The position numbers and the translations under genes were made by a program. This document shows positions 53,901 through 64,000 of a stretch of 64,000 nt of DNA, in pieces. Positions within the stretch are counted from its first letter, which is position 1; each line of letters begins with the position of its first letter. The DNA is from Daphnia pulex (taxonomy: Eukaryota > Arthropoda > Branchiopoda > Diplostraca > Daphniidae). The notes below the pieces were generated by a model. The model did no database searches, was not told the DNA's origin, and worked only from the letters and a program-made list of their open reading frames with translations. The stretch lies in NCBI RefSeq assembly GCF_021134715.1, contig NC_060024.1:2480001-2544000 (forward strand), given 5' to 3'.

Positions 53901-55929
53901 TCCAAGTTCCAATAAGGCGGAGGAGGTGTTCAGCAGGGAACGGTTGCCAGCCAGTTATCCGGAAATCCTAACGTATACGGTCCTAATTTTGGGGGATTTT
54001 TGCCTTGATCATTTTTAGATTCTTAATGTTCGATGACGTTTGTTGTTCATCTCAAAACCCATAACATCTACCCAAATTCTGTTGTTGGTATACAGGGATA
54101 TACCTATACCTATAAGACCTTTATGATCGGTTTATGACGTGTTGCATTCCTACGATATGCGCTTCTTATTGACTCAATACAATTTGACGAAACTCTCAAA
54201 AACTTTTGCCTTTTTTAATATAGAACTTGTGGTGGTTAATTAATATTTCATAGCTACTGATAGCTATATGAGTTTAACGGAGTTTAACTGCTATAAATCT
54301 ATTAAAGTTGAGTTTGTGCTAGGCCTACCTAATATAGGCCCACTGACAAGAGACACGGAAAGGGCTTATATAGTGGCGTCTATCAGTGAGTCGCCATTCG
54401 TCTTTCATGTATTTTTCTTAAACTCAATAAAAAATAACCGAAACTAAGTTAATAGTTGTACCAGTGCATACGCAGCGATTACACCCAGATTGAATGCAAG
54501 CTGTCGTACAGAACTGAATGATTTCCACAGAAAGCCATAGGCTGAACGCCGTTGCCAACAATTTCGATATTAGAACGGAGCTGGGACTGTGTTGTAGTAA
54601 CTTATATTGTCGCATGTCGGATTGGAACCCAGTATGTAAACGGCCATTCGACAGCGTCGTCAACGCACTACCATATTAGCTACTGCGGTGTTTAATATTT
54701 GACGATAAGAGGTTCAAATAATTTTTATCACGCCCACAATAATTTCTAGCGCTATCAATTAAGTCGTCCGTTATTGAGCTGTACCCGCGCGGCAATATAA
54801 CCATCCCACCAATATTCATGGCATTTTTAACGGCTTTTGAATAGTACCAAATTATCCACGCCAGATGGACGGAGAATTTCTATCGTGTTGGACTCCATCC
54901 AGTCGTCAGCAAAAAAGATTCCGTGAAACTTTACAGACGGTTGGCCATCTCTTGCGATGAAGCATCAGCTTTGTCAAGGGAAGATGGCGAGGCTGATTTG
55001 GCTATCCAGCATATATTTCTGTACAAAATTACCAGCGGCTTTATAACCCCTTTGTGACGAGGCCACAGCTATAGTGACTCCAATATCAGCTACACCTGGT
55101 CCTCCCTTCAAAGAAAATTAGTAGCTAGGGAAGAAAAGAGAAAATATTGAAAGTTAAAGCTTACACAGCCATTTCAATCATTGCTGTCCAAAATGCAAAC
55201 ATCTTCATCTTTCAAATTCCCGCCGATAAGCAATAAATGTTGCGCAATAGCGACAGCTGGTAAAACGAGACGAAATACAATGAAAAAAGCATGACCTTAC
55301 ACTCCACTAAAACATCTACGAGCACTGAATTGAAACTAGTGATTTCCGATATTCAAGTATTATATGGCACCGAAGACAGGTATAACGATAAGGCATAAGA
55401 TTACAATTAGTCGCCACCTATACATCTCACTATACTGACTCTAACGTAACCAAAGTAATTAAATTCAGGGTGAGACCTCGAGTACCTGGGAGCTTGGGCG
55501 GACGCAACCCTCGACTTTTACCTCAACCCCTTACGAACGCAAATCAAGTGCAAACTAACGGAAAACGAAATAAAAGAAGAAATTCTTAATTTCTGATTAT
55601 TTCCATCTGTGCAGAAGGTTACGTTTCTTTCCCTCCATTCAGTTTCTGTGCGGGTTTGATTCCTGTGAGGCGGATTTTATTGCGCCGGATGGGACTGACG
55701 CGAGTCTTTCGGAGGGAAAATGTAGCTATTTGATGAATCAACGAACTTACACGACACTATATCACCAAACATACGAGTGCATCAAAGGAGGTGTAGTGAC
55801 AAATGTTCAGTTATCAAGATATTACATAAGACTGTATTATAGTGCCAGCAGAGTATTTGGCTATTTTATACTTTAAGCAAAATTGAATTCTATGTCGTAT
55901 AAATTAGCAAATGTATATAAAATCGTCCG
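53901..55929. other. 3' flank of the Gly/His gene and intergenic region
   Basis: A possible polyadenylation signal AATAAA lies near 54,427. On the minus strand about 55,110-54,850 has an open but unrecognised stretch (GGPGVADIGVTIAVASSQRG) bordered by pyrimidine-rich sequence and AG, possibly an exon remnant. On the plus strand 55,668-55,875 is open without ATG (CSYLMNQRTYTTLYHQTYEC). Neither is supported well enough for a gene call. Confidence 0.35.
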
Positions 55930-57745
55930 TTAGCCGATTGAACTTGATGGCCACTGAACACCAGGGGTCCCTGGCGTTCCGGGAATTCCTGGTACTCCGA
56001 CTATAGAATATAATGAAAACATAAACTCGTCGTCAATTTTATTAATTAAACACTAAAGCATATAGTTTGAAAATATTTATTTTACCTGGCCCGCTAACGC
56101 CAGTGGCACCTGATAATCCAGCTACTCCGCTAGGCCCGGCTGCTCCTACCGATCCATCTTGATCATCTTGGCCATACGTTCCGGGCCTTCCATCTTGGCC
56201 GTCTTTTCCAGGAGGACCTATAAGAAATAAAGGATAATCATGGTGAATTAATTATGTAGGCGAGCAATTTACCCTTAATTAAAAAAAAATTTAAAATAAT
56301 AAAACCCATTTTATGTACCAGGTGGACCCGGAGCTCCGTCTTGACCATCTTTCCCGTCAACTCCATCCTTCCCATTTTGTCCGGCAGTTCCTGGTTGACC
56401 TTTCAAGAAAACAAATATCGGTGTCATTTAATAAATATAGTTTTGGAGTATTATTATAAACCTGGTGCGCCGGGTGGTCCAGCTGATCCATCTCTTCCGT
56501 CTTTTGCATTCTGTCCTGGTGTACCGGAAGGCCCTTTGAAATGCAGTTAATTAATACAATTTTTCCTAATCAGGCATTTTTCGTTTCTATTTTGACAATT
56601 AAATTTAAAATTTGTTGACAAACTCGCCGTACCAGCAGCGCTAGGAGTCCCATCCTTCCCGTTCGTTCCATCGGAACCATCCTTTCCGTCGCTCCCTATT
56701 TTGAAATTACATTTAACGCATTTTGGTTAAGTGGAATAAAAATGTAACAGTTTAAACTTGACGGACCTTGTGGGCCTTGCGACCCTTGAACTCCTTGAGC
56801 ACCAGGTATTCCGGGAGGACCTTGAGGGCCCGGTGAGCCGTTCATACCATTTTGCCCCGGAGGACCTAAGTGCATACAACCAGTTAACAAAAATTCTCGC
56901 GCGAAATTTAAAAGAAAACCTGCGAAACAATTTAACATACCCATAAGGCCTTGGGGTCCGGGCTGACCAATTGCTCCGGGGATTCCGTCTCTACCATCCT
57001 TCCCATCGACACCGTTAATTCCATGAATACCATTGACACCGTCTTTTCCTACACACCAAAGAATCGCAGGAATAAAAGAATAAAAAGAATTATGATTTAA
57101 TATCAGTAGCGACAGATAATAGTACCAGCTGGTCCAGGAGGTCCGACGAGTTCATACAACCACGGAGGTGGCAGTTTGTCTTTACCCTTTTTCCCTGAAA
57201 AGAAATCGTAAGGATTGGCTGTTCGGGAACGCACATCTATACGAAAAATCACGCCAGTCTTTGCACATGAGTACACACAAGCACGCTATTTAATGTAATA
57301 TAAAAAAAATTAACTTACTTTGTTCTGGCATCTGTTGTTCCTGATTTCGGTTATTTCCACTTCTTTGGCGATTAATTTTCGTCACCTTCGGAATGGCAAC
57401 GAGTCCCATCCTGGCCAGAGATGTTAACCTACGCTCGACATGGCCAGCTAATAACTCGTATCTTCTGTACACATCCCTTAATCTGTCACTCGATTGGTAA
57501 TTAATCCAGCGGCGGAAAGCCGAATAATCTTGGACAAACGGCCAAGGTGGAAGTAGAGATGGCGGATAAGACGCTAACAGGAATTCACCGACGTTAACCT
57601 GAAGCAACCGCTGTTGCAAATCTCGTTTCGACGCTGGTTTCAGGATAACTGGAACCGACTTGTACCAATTGAATTCGTCGTCGGTCATATTGAACTGCGG
57701 CCGACGCATTGATGTTTGCATTTGAGACTGCGTCATCCACACCAT
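55930..57745 (-). CDS. Collagen-like protein, 9 coding exons, 373 residues
   Basis: Minus-strand exons are 57,745-57,319, 57,194-57,126, 57,048-56,941, 56,865-56,767, 56,695-56,633, 56,533-56,462, 56,399-56,319, 56,217-56,086 and 56,000-55,930. All join in phase 1, seven of the eight within a Gly codon, for 1,122 coding bases. The N-terminal ~142 residues are non-collagenous (FNWYKSVPVILKPASKRDLQ; DVYRRYELLAGHVERRL), then comes RKKGKDK, then Gly-X-Y repeats with short breaks, many as GKDG. The end is GVQWPSSSIG with no NC1-type domain, so it is not a fibrillar or type IV chain. An upstream ATG at 57,843 (MKTS, 12 bases, donor GTAATA) would be one base out of frame. In the frame that fits, the exon start reads CCFFAMVW, which would complete a signal peptide. 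The start is therefore uncertain. Confidence 0.82.
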
Positions 57746-57845
57746 GGCGAAAAAGCAACACCTGTAACAAAAAAGCGAAAGATTAAATTTTGTGTGAAAC
57801 ATTATTATTGAGCTTTCATTAAAAATATTACCGATGTTTTCATGA

Positions 57846-58561
57846 CGATTTACGTTTTATTCCACTAAAAAGGCACTAAATACACCACTGAAAAATGCAT
57901 ACGTCCTGTTGACTGTGTGTGATTGACCATTAGAAAGGAATCATGTATACTGTGTTATTCGGGAAACAAATGCAGGGATAGCATGGCGGATGCATTAGGA
58001 ATGCGTGTGACAGGATCTTTAGAGACGCACAGACGCTTGCCTTCCAGTTAAACATTCCAAATAAGAATAGAAAATAACAAAATAGGAACACGTTCGTTTA
58101 GAAAAAAAAAACTCAATCACCCTGACAGTTAACACATCACTCGTTTGACTTGACAAGTTGTCTGTTTGACCTTGATGCCCTTTTGAACGTCATCCCATAT
58201 CAGATGCCGAGGAGCTTCCACCATAATTTAACCAGTGGCAGATAAATGTCAAATTAGAAGAGAGAAGCTTCTGTACCGTTCTGTACGATCGAATATAGAC
58301 GAGGATGAACAAACTCTGAGAAACGTGACAACTCAAAAGGACACATGCCATATTCAAACGAGCAAGAATTTAAACGTAAAAGTCTCTTTCTATAAGTTAG
58401 TTAAACAATTTATTATTATACCTATGTCCTTTTAGTCTCTACCGGCGGTACTCGATCTGCACTGGACTAATCATAATTAACGTCGGATAAAATTGTAATT
58501 AACGACGGATAAATAATTACGTCACGCGTAAAATATAATTTGTTGGCCATCAAATTTAATG
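57846..58561. other. Intergenic, promoter side of the collagen gene
   Basis: No gene supported. The collagen-like gene starts leftward here, and the SLC66A3 gene ends at the right border. Confidence 0.4.
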
Positions 58562-59432
58562 TCACTCGATTTTCTCGTCTTTCTTCGACGGCCGTCTCAG
58601 TTTCAACGCCAAAGTTATCACGGCCAAATTAAGAATCAAACTAACTGAATAGTTGGCCAACAGCGGAGCGTCGAAACCGCGATCCAAAGTAATAAAAATT
58701 CGCACTGAGGAAAAAGCAAAATAAAAGCCTAAATTCTATTCAGACTGAGAGAAGTGTAACGACGCTTACTGACGCACGTGTAGACGGCGATTGACCAAGT
58801 CAAAACACTGACAGACTCCGATTTTTGAGAGACGTGCATAGTTCGAATTTGGACCAGTCTACTCGCCGCAGATAACGGCGTGCAGAGGCTCTATAATATT
58901 CAATCTTTGAATTAATCATCTAATCTCTCGACAAAAAAACGACAAAACAAATATTTCACCATCAACGTGACTAGCAGAGCGCAAGGAAACATGCCTGTGG
59001 ACAAGGCGTAGACGACGGCTGAATAAACTCCAAATGCGGCCAACCATTTCGGACCGATTCGTCGACTGTAATGGAGTAAAAGGGCCAACAGAAGGAGAAC
59101 CTGCCCGACAAGAATCGGATACTCCAAATAGGACGAAAGTGCGTAACCGCTGAATACATTGTAGCAGAGCCCAATAGTAAACCTATGATGGCCGAGTCAA
59201 ACGTGTACGTGTACGAATAGAATTAAAATACTTACGAAGTCAATTCAAGTAGAGTGCCGGATAGACTCAGTCCAGTCGTGCTTTTGCTGTTCACCAGACT
59301 AACGATCTGTGGCACCTTTAAAACGACACATAAAACAGTTTTTGAAATGTTGGAAAAAACGAGTGATAATAAATACAAATCAGCAATATCTGTCAACGAC
59401 GTGATGGCCTGAAAGCTGTTGGCCGACTGACT
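58562..59432 (-). CDS. SLC66A3: SLC66A3 (PQLC3)-like PQ-loop membrane protein, 5' end incomplete
   Basis: Exons on the minus strand are 59,432-59,236, 59,182-58,960, 58,890-58,770 and 58,704-58,562 (TGA). All phases fit, giving about 227 codons; the human protein has about 200. The first PQ-loop is VLKVPQIVSLVNSKSTTGLS. The next exon gives YLEYPILVGQVLLLLALLLH, a family hallmark next to TM segments. The second repeat has CTPLSAASRLVQIRTMH and VSVLTWSIAVYTCVM, and the end is charged (KLRRPSKKDEKIE). PQ-loop proteins are multi-span carriers or regulators of internal membranes; the substrate for this member is not established. No ATG was found in the first listed exon before its upstream TGA (59,435-59,433), so a further 5' exon is likely. 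Confidence 0.85.
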
Positions 59433-59435
59433 TCA

Positions 59436-59930
59436 AAAATATACTTTGATACTTCGTTTGGCTGTTTAATCAAGGTTATTTCAAGTTCAGTATTTTAATT
59501 TGGATATTCCAAGGATATCAAATCACTTATCGCGGGATTTCTAGTGACATACCTACTCCATTTAAGCATTTAACTACATCAAAGAGTGCAGACAAAATAG
59601 TTTTGACGCGTTACAATGTTGGACTTTGACTACCAAAAGAGAAGTTATCAAATTTTTAGATTGTTTTATGACATCATCTTAATTCTAAATTGTTTATTCC
59701 ACTTTGAATGCCTTTGTCTGAAAAACGTTTGTATGCAAGTTCCAGCAAGTTCCTTCTTCCTTCAGCTATTTCGCGCAATATTCCCTTGTGAGTTCTAACC
59801 CCCCCCCCCATTTTCTACCCCCTCCTTCTCCCATCATGCTCGAGAAGAGGGGCGAGGGCACAGTCAGTATTTGTCTTTCTCTGTGATAGGAAGTGTTCGA
59901 ATCAATTTAAGTTTTCCACATTAAAAAAAA
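59436..59930. promoter_or_regulatory. Region between divergent genes SLC66A3 and MATH-BTB
   Basis: About 500 bases with no long ORF. It should contain promoters for both genes and perhaps the missing 5' exon of SLC66A3. A poly-C run at 59,802-59,810 and a CT-rich patch at 59,815-59,830 precede the MATH-BTB start. No TATA box is evident. Confidence 0.4.
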
Positions 59931-61091
59931 ATGAGTGCCAGTCAAGAATCAAATAACGAAGCTGTTGGTGCCGCTACGTCACAGACTGATCAGCAGGCCG
60001 AAAACACGTTACCTGATGGTTTTTTCCGTCTGATTGCAAGCAACTGGTGCCATTCCATGTCTCAGTTGGTCAAAGTGGATTTCGAGTGGACCATTCACCA
60101 TGTTCTGCGCTACGAGTTGAATCGACAAGGAGTTGTAATATCGGAGCCATTCTCAGCTCAAGAAATTCCAAATTGCAAATGGATGTTGCAAGCTCATTTC
60201 GCCTCCAATCAACAATCGGGTGTGGTCGTCAAGCTCTCTTCGGCCACTCCCGCCGGTGCCAGTTTATCCCGAATTCTAATCCCAGTTCGAGTCAAATTTG
60301 CAATCGTCAACAAAATGCGCGAGAAAGTCTCGCAGAAGGAACTGAATTTGCCGAGAGGCACTGAATTGCCTTGCACTCTAAACACTTTTAATCTGTTTGA
60401 TGTGTCCAACAACAGACAGGAGGATTTGCTGATTGACAACGCCCATCTGGCCATCTACTGCGAAATCGAAACTTGGGTGACCAAGGCGGCGCTAACGGGC
60501 CGGACGGAGAACTTTCGCGATCAGCCCCTATTCAACGACGACGAGTTGATCCAACATCTAGGCGGATTGCATCAAACCATGAAATTCAGTGACGTCACTT
60601 TCACCAATCGCGGCTGCAAGTTTGAGGCCCACAAGGCCATTATATCTGCCAGAAGTCCCGTCTTCGCCGCCATGTTCGATCACGAAACCGCTGAGAACTT
60701 ATCTCACCAAGTGAAAATCAACGACGTGGACCCGGAAGTGTTTCAAGAATTGCTCCGTTTCGTCTACACGGGCCGGATACCTGCCATCAAAATGAAGACG
60801 CTGACGACTGGACTCTTGGCGGCTGCCGGGAAATATCTTCTCGGGAGTCTGATGACGGCGTGCGAAAAGTATTTGGTCAACGAAATCTCGGCAGATAATT
60901 GCATCGAGTTCCTCATTCTTGCCGATGGCCATTGCGCAGATTATTTGAAGCGGAACGCGCTGAACTTTCTTCGCAGTTTCCCGAACGAGGTGATGGCCAC
61001 AGATGGATGGAGCACGGCGAAACGGGATCACTCCACTTGGCTGTGTAGCATCCAGCAAGCTGCTTTCACTACGACCCGTCCTTCTACCTAA
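59931..61091 (+). CDS. MATH-BTB (SPOP-like) protein, intact single exon
   Basis: 386 residues from ATG 59,931 (AAAAATGAG context). Residues 30-185 form a MATH-like domain (VDFEWTIHHVLRYE near 49-62; LAIYCEIETW near 173-182), and residues 217-318 form a BTB/POZ domain (FSDVTFTNRGCKFEAHKAII; FVYTGRIPAIKMKTL). A BACK-like helix follows (NCIEFLILADGHCADYLKRN; W-containing C-terminus). SPOP-type proteins are CUL3 ubiquitin-ligase adaptors: MATH binds substrate and BTB binds CUL3. MATH-BTB genes are strongly multiplied in some invertebrates, so this may be a lineage-specific copy, and its lack of introns fits a retrocopy origin. No nuclear-localisation run is obvious. Confidence 0.92.
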   Translation: MSASQESNNEAVGAATSQTDQQAENTLPDGFFRLIASNWCHSMSQLVKVDFEWTIHHVLRYELNRQGVVISEPFSAQEIPNCKWMLQAHFASNQQSGVVVKLSSATPAGASLSRILIPVRVKFAIVNKMREKVSQKELNLPRGTELPCTLNTFNLFDVSNNRQEDLLIDNAHLAIYCEIETWVTKAALTGRTENFRDQPLFNDDELIQHLGGLHQTMKFSDVTFTNRGCKFEAHKAIISARSPVFAAMFDHETAENLSHQVKINDVDPEVFQELLRFVYTGRIPAIKMKTLTTGLLAAAGKYLLGSLMTACEKYLVNEISADNCIEFLILADGHCADYLKRNALNFLRSFPNEVMATDGWSTAKRDHSTWLCSIQQAAFTTTRPST

Positions 61092-61910
61092 GTTTATTCA
61101 AAGAAAAATTTTTTGATTTTCTCTTGATAGGTTGTTCGGAAAGTTGAATTTTCTTTTGAGATTATGCAATCGGGAATTTAAATTAATGTTGTTCTTCTAT
61201 TGTACCTTGGTATATTGGAATGAGGATTCATCGAGAAATACAAAGGTTTCTTTTTCTAAACTACACTCTAATATTCTAGCTGTGCCAAGTTATTTCTTGG
61301 ACTTTATGTCCATTATTTTAATTGAGAATTAAGTATAACTAACGCGGTGATAAAAAAGCGACACAAATTAAATAGAATTTGGTGTTTATAATCAATTGAA
61401 AAGCTTGTCGTTGCATTGGTTAAACGAGATTGGAACCGTTTCACGAAATTGGAATTTGCTGTTTATTGCGACTATTATATAACATTTGCTTTTTAGAGTC
61501 GCAAGGAAAATAAAATTTCTTCCATGTTAGAAGCATCAGCTCGATCAGGCATTCCAAATGTTATATTTTCTGAGATTACCAAATCGCAATGCGCACTTGA
61601 TGGTTGACATGCACGAGTCATTCAACCGAATAATACTGGCCTTGTGAAATCTTTCATTATTCATTGGTGATGAGAATTAAATGGTGCTCTTTGTGAGGTA
61701 GTTAAATTATGAATACAAATTACGATACATACTTCGACAATAAATTTTCTGATCGTTTAATGAATACATTTTTATTATGTGCGTTAAAAGTTTTGCTTGC
61801 TAGAAGAAATTTGAACTCATGTTCAGATAGCATAATGTTAGGCTGTTGGTCACCATAACCACTCGCTTGTTTTATATAATGAAGTAAACACTCATTTGAA
61901 AAAAAACTAC
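61092..61910. other. 3' flank of the MATH-BTB gene, AT-rich
   Basis: No gene recognised. AT-rich up to the start of the family D LTR. Confidence 0.4.
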
Positions 61911-62761
61911 TGTAAGGATCCATCGACCGCAAGTGTCGCGAAGATTGAACGTTAATATTTACTGCATTTAAATTTAAGTTGTAGTGTGTCTAAATAAATA
62001 AATTGTATCAGTTTGCCCTTCTTCACAACTGAATCTTTACGCCGTTCCCCTGGGACCGAAGTATTCACACCTTGTTTCGCTCAAACCCTAATTGTTCATA
62101 CCCTCTTTTTATGACTTGCCCTCCGTTGAACTTTCTTATCGCTAACCTTGTCCATTGTACACCAACATTTTGACCTTCCATGAACTTTGATAAAAAAGTA
62201 TGAAGCACACAGAATATCAATTCCCTCGGCTGTGATTAAAAACATCCGACCTTGCGATTTTAAATAAATAGCTGGTCGTTTTGGCCGATGATCCAGTCCC
62301 TTTTCGATACGCGTACTGCACGGGTGGCTGTAGCGCTCGTCACTCAAATAGTTTTGTGTTTGTGATTGTACCAATAGTGAAAAAAAAACTTTTAGTGTTA
62401 AGGGGAACCGTGCCGTGCATTCCGCTTCCGCTATCACAGATCCAGATTGTAGTGAACGCTTCGCCTTCATAATCCAGTCCCGACCATCACTTCACCCAGT
62501 CCCGACCGCCGCTTCACTCTCATCTGGCGCCAACCATAACCACCACCACCCGCTAGATCGCCCCTTTCACCGCCCCATCTTGACTTCGCCGCCCATCTGT
62601 CGCAACATGTACCGGCATTAAGTTCCGAAATGGTTTACCTCCTATAATAGCTAACATTACATGAAGCCTTCGAACCCAAACCTCATACCTGCCGGCCGAA
62701 AGTATTGATCACGTGGTCAAGCCTTTCGGACCGCTGGTCGGGAGACGGGAGAAGTCTTTCA
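61911..62761 (+). repeat. 5' LTR, family D retrotransposon, copy facing right
   Basis: Starts TGTAAGGATCC, ends TCTTTCA, 851 bases, and is homologous to the solo LTR at 18,089-19,056 (inverted) and the fragment at 12,057-12,336. An ORF on its minus strand (62,470-62,096) is also open in the solo LTR. A primer site follows two bases after the end. Confidence 0.8.
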
Positions 62762-62763
62762 TA

Positions 62764-62774
62764 TGGTGGCAGCG
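62764..62774 (+). other. Primer binding site, tRNA-Leu type
   Basis: TGGTGGCAGCG matches, over 11 bases, the complement of the CCA-tailed end of an animal tRNA-Leu (acceptor strand CGCTGCC plus A), as I recall it. It lies two bases after the LTR, which supports the LTR border and the direction of the element. Confidence 0.65.
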
Positions 62775-62871
62775 AACCAGCTCCCCCCCCCCCCTCCCAA
62801 ATTGTACTGGTCGGATCCATCGACCCATGGGACAGCCGGCGCTACCGAGGCAAACATCTCTATAGTTTTTA

Positions 62872-63039
62872 CATGAATCCCCCACCCTCTATTGGAACCA
62901 ACCCGCCATTTTTTAAAACTATCTTAATCATTCAAAAGTTCCTGTTTACGAAAGTACTCCGAGGGCGCCACTGGCACATGCACCATCCACCTACTAGAAA
63001 TAAAAAAAGAGTTTGAAAATCAATAACTTGGTCACTCTA
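62872..63039 (+). pseudogene. Start of family D gag-like ORF, truncated
   Basis: After a leader with a C-rich run, ATG 62,872 opens MNPPPSIGTNPPFFKTILI. The same N-terminus (NPPPSIG) is encoded on the minus strand at 63,297, where the ORF is longer. This copy loses similarity after about 30 codons. Confidence 0.5.
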
Positions 63040-63297
63040 ACTGGGAGGCATTGGGCGCCAGGCTTGAAGGCGTTCTAATTCCGGTTGGAAGCTGTAGAAC
63101 GATTGGATTTTGTGTAGCTTCTTCAGGAACTGAATCAGAGTCTGGGTGTTCTCTAGAAATGTCTTCTGAAATGTGTCGAATGATTCGTGAAGGAAATCGA
63201 ACATGAACTCGATTGGATGAAGTAAGAACTCCGAAAAATCCGGTAAGGTTTTAAAAAAAGAGGGCGGGTTGTTTCCAATAGAGGGTGGAGGATTCAC
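63037..63297 (-). pseudogene. Family D gag-like ORF of the opposing copy, fragment
   Basis: 86 codons from 63,297 on the minus strand (the initiator codon reads GTG here): NPPPSIGNNPPSFFKTLP, then helical, Phe- and Leu-rich sequence (FLKKLHKIQSFYSF). It is placed like a gag start, directly downstream of an inverted primer site and LTR. I recognise no domain. Confidence 0.45.
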
Positions 63298-63383
63298 GTT
63301 AACTGAAAACTATAAGAGATGTTTGCCTCGGTAGCGGGGATCGATGGATCCGACCACTACAATTCGGGGGGGGGAAACTGGTT

Positions 63384-63394
63384 CGCTGCCACCA
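63384..63394 (-). other. Primer binding site of the opposing family D copy
   Basis: CGCTGCCACCA is the exact inverted form of the site at 62,764-62,774 and lies two bases from the LTR end at 63,397. Confidence 0.65.
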
Positions 63395-63396
63395 TA

Positions 63397-64000
63397 TGAA
63401 AGACTTCTCTCGTCTCCTGACCTGCAATCCGAAAGGCTTGACTGCTTGATCAATACTTTCGGCCGGCAGGTATGAGTTCTGGGTTCAAAGGCTTCTTGTG
63501 ATGTTAGCTATTATAGGAGGTACAATGATTCAGGACTTACTGTCAGTACATGTTACGACAGAGGGCAGGTGGAGTTTAGATGGGGCGGTGAAAGTGGCGA
63601 TCTAGCGGGCCGTGGTGGTTATGGTTGGCGCCAGATGAGAGGGAAGCGGCGGTCGGGACTGGGTGAAGTGGCGGTCGTTCGGACATACGGAGGTTCACGT
63701 ATGTCCGAAAAAACTTTGGTAATTTTACACAACCTATGTATAACCTATTTAATACAACGGTAAAAGAAGAAGTAATAACCTGACAGATTGTGACAAGTGA
63801 GACATTAGAGAAAGATTGGACTGCACAGTGAAATTCTACGACGGGTGAGACAGAAGGACTGAACTGAAGATTGTATTTTTGTGATGGGTTTTATACCTGT
63901 CAAAACAGGGTCAAACGTGGTCATCGACAGTAGGTTAGCGTAGGTCATAAAAAGAAGGGGGGGAATTACTTGTATCGAGGCCAACGATAGGGCAATAAAC
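63397..64000 (-). repeat. 5' LTR of the opposing family D copy, cut by window end
   Basis: Bases 63,397-63,690 are the inverted equivalent of about 62,480-62,761. Further right the match weakens, but GTTAGCGTAGGTCATAAAAA near 63,930 still resembles the LTR body. The LTR start lies beyond the window. Confidence 0.7.
63678..63709. repeat. Perfect 12-bp hairpin in the family D LTR
   Basis: TTCGGACATACG and CGTATGTCCGAA pair perfectly around an eight-base loop. The similar region of the other family D LTR lacks this stem, so it may be a small inserted element. Confidence 0.75.

Noticed and set aside
1..64000. A cooperative defence or biosynthetic gene cluster
   Set aside because: Host genes here (FKBP4-like, secreted peptides, collagen, SLC66A3, MATH-BTB) have unrelated known roles and mixed strands; nothing in the sequence links them.

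Overview
The window reads as nuclear DNA of an arthropod, most plausibly a branchiopod crustacean such as Daphnia. This is an inference. It rests on spliceosomal introns of about 65-80 bp with clean GT/AG borders, TATA-driven secreted-peptide genes, intron-rich short collagens, a MATH-BTB gene, an SLC66A3 (PQ-loop) gene, an FKBP4-type gene, and a very dense mix of Ty3/Gypsy, Copia, R2-like LINE, Harbinger and MITE sequence. There are no bacterial operons, rRNAs or CRISPR arrays.

Left and centre (1-45,700) is a transposon graveyard. A nearly complete Gypsy element (1-5432, family A) has a tRNA-Ala-type primer site but no integrase. The complementary half of the same family, integrase plus 3' LTR, lies at 33,683-35,687 and carries a small hAT-like insertion. 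A DUF4806-like exon pair (5914-6465) and a transposase-like pseudogene (6987-8252) follow the first element. Next come a ~420 bp tandem repeat (9570-10,620) and a minisatellite ORF encoding heptads (11,576-12,021). Beyond these are a two-exon gene cut by an LTR (12,057-12,779), a Copia element (13,416-16,040), an MA3-like fragment and triplicated exon-like segments (16,270-17,770), then a MITE and a solo LTR (17,850-19,056). A second Copia element (21,640-28,656) is interrupted by a foldback element, a Harbinger transposon with both its transposase and its Myb/SANT-like gene, and a MITE. An R2-like LINE (29,550-31,330) and a second transposase-like gene (32,054-33,320) follow. A rearranged Gypsy family C occupies 37,839-44,530, with three copies of a gag-like segment.

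The right third holds host genes. These are a degenerate FKBP4-like gene (minus, 47,138-49,002), a decayed small secreted-peptide gene (49,851-50,123), an orphan exon (51,861-52,008), and an intact Gly/His-rich secreted precursor with two Gly-Arg-Lys-Arg-Arg sites (53,090-53,900). They are followed by a 373-residue collagen-like gene (minus, 55,930-57,745), SLC66A3 (minus, 58,562-59,432) and an intact single-exon MATH-BTB gene (59,931-61,091). The window ends in two copies of a further LTR retrotransposon (family D) facing each other (61,911-64,000); the same LTR family is seen at 12,057-12,336 and 18,089-19,056.

The most interesting host feature is the Gly/His-rich precursor. Its layout suggests proteolytic release of two amidated histidine/glycine-rich peptides, and a neighbouring gene shares its promoter and first-exon design. 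No cooperative multi-gene system is visible. All calls are by reading alone, without database searches.
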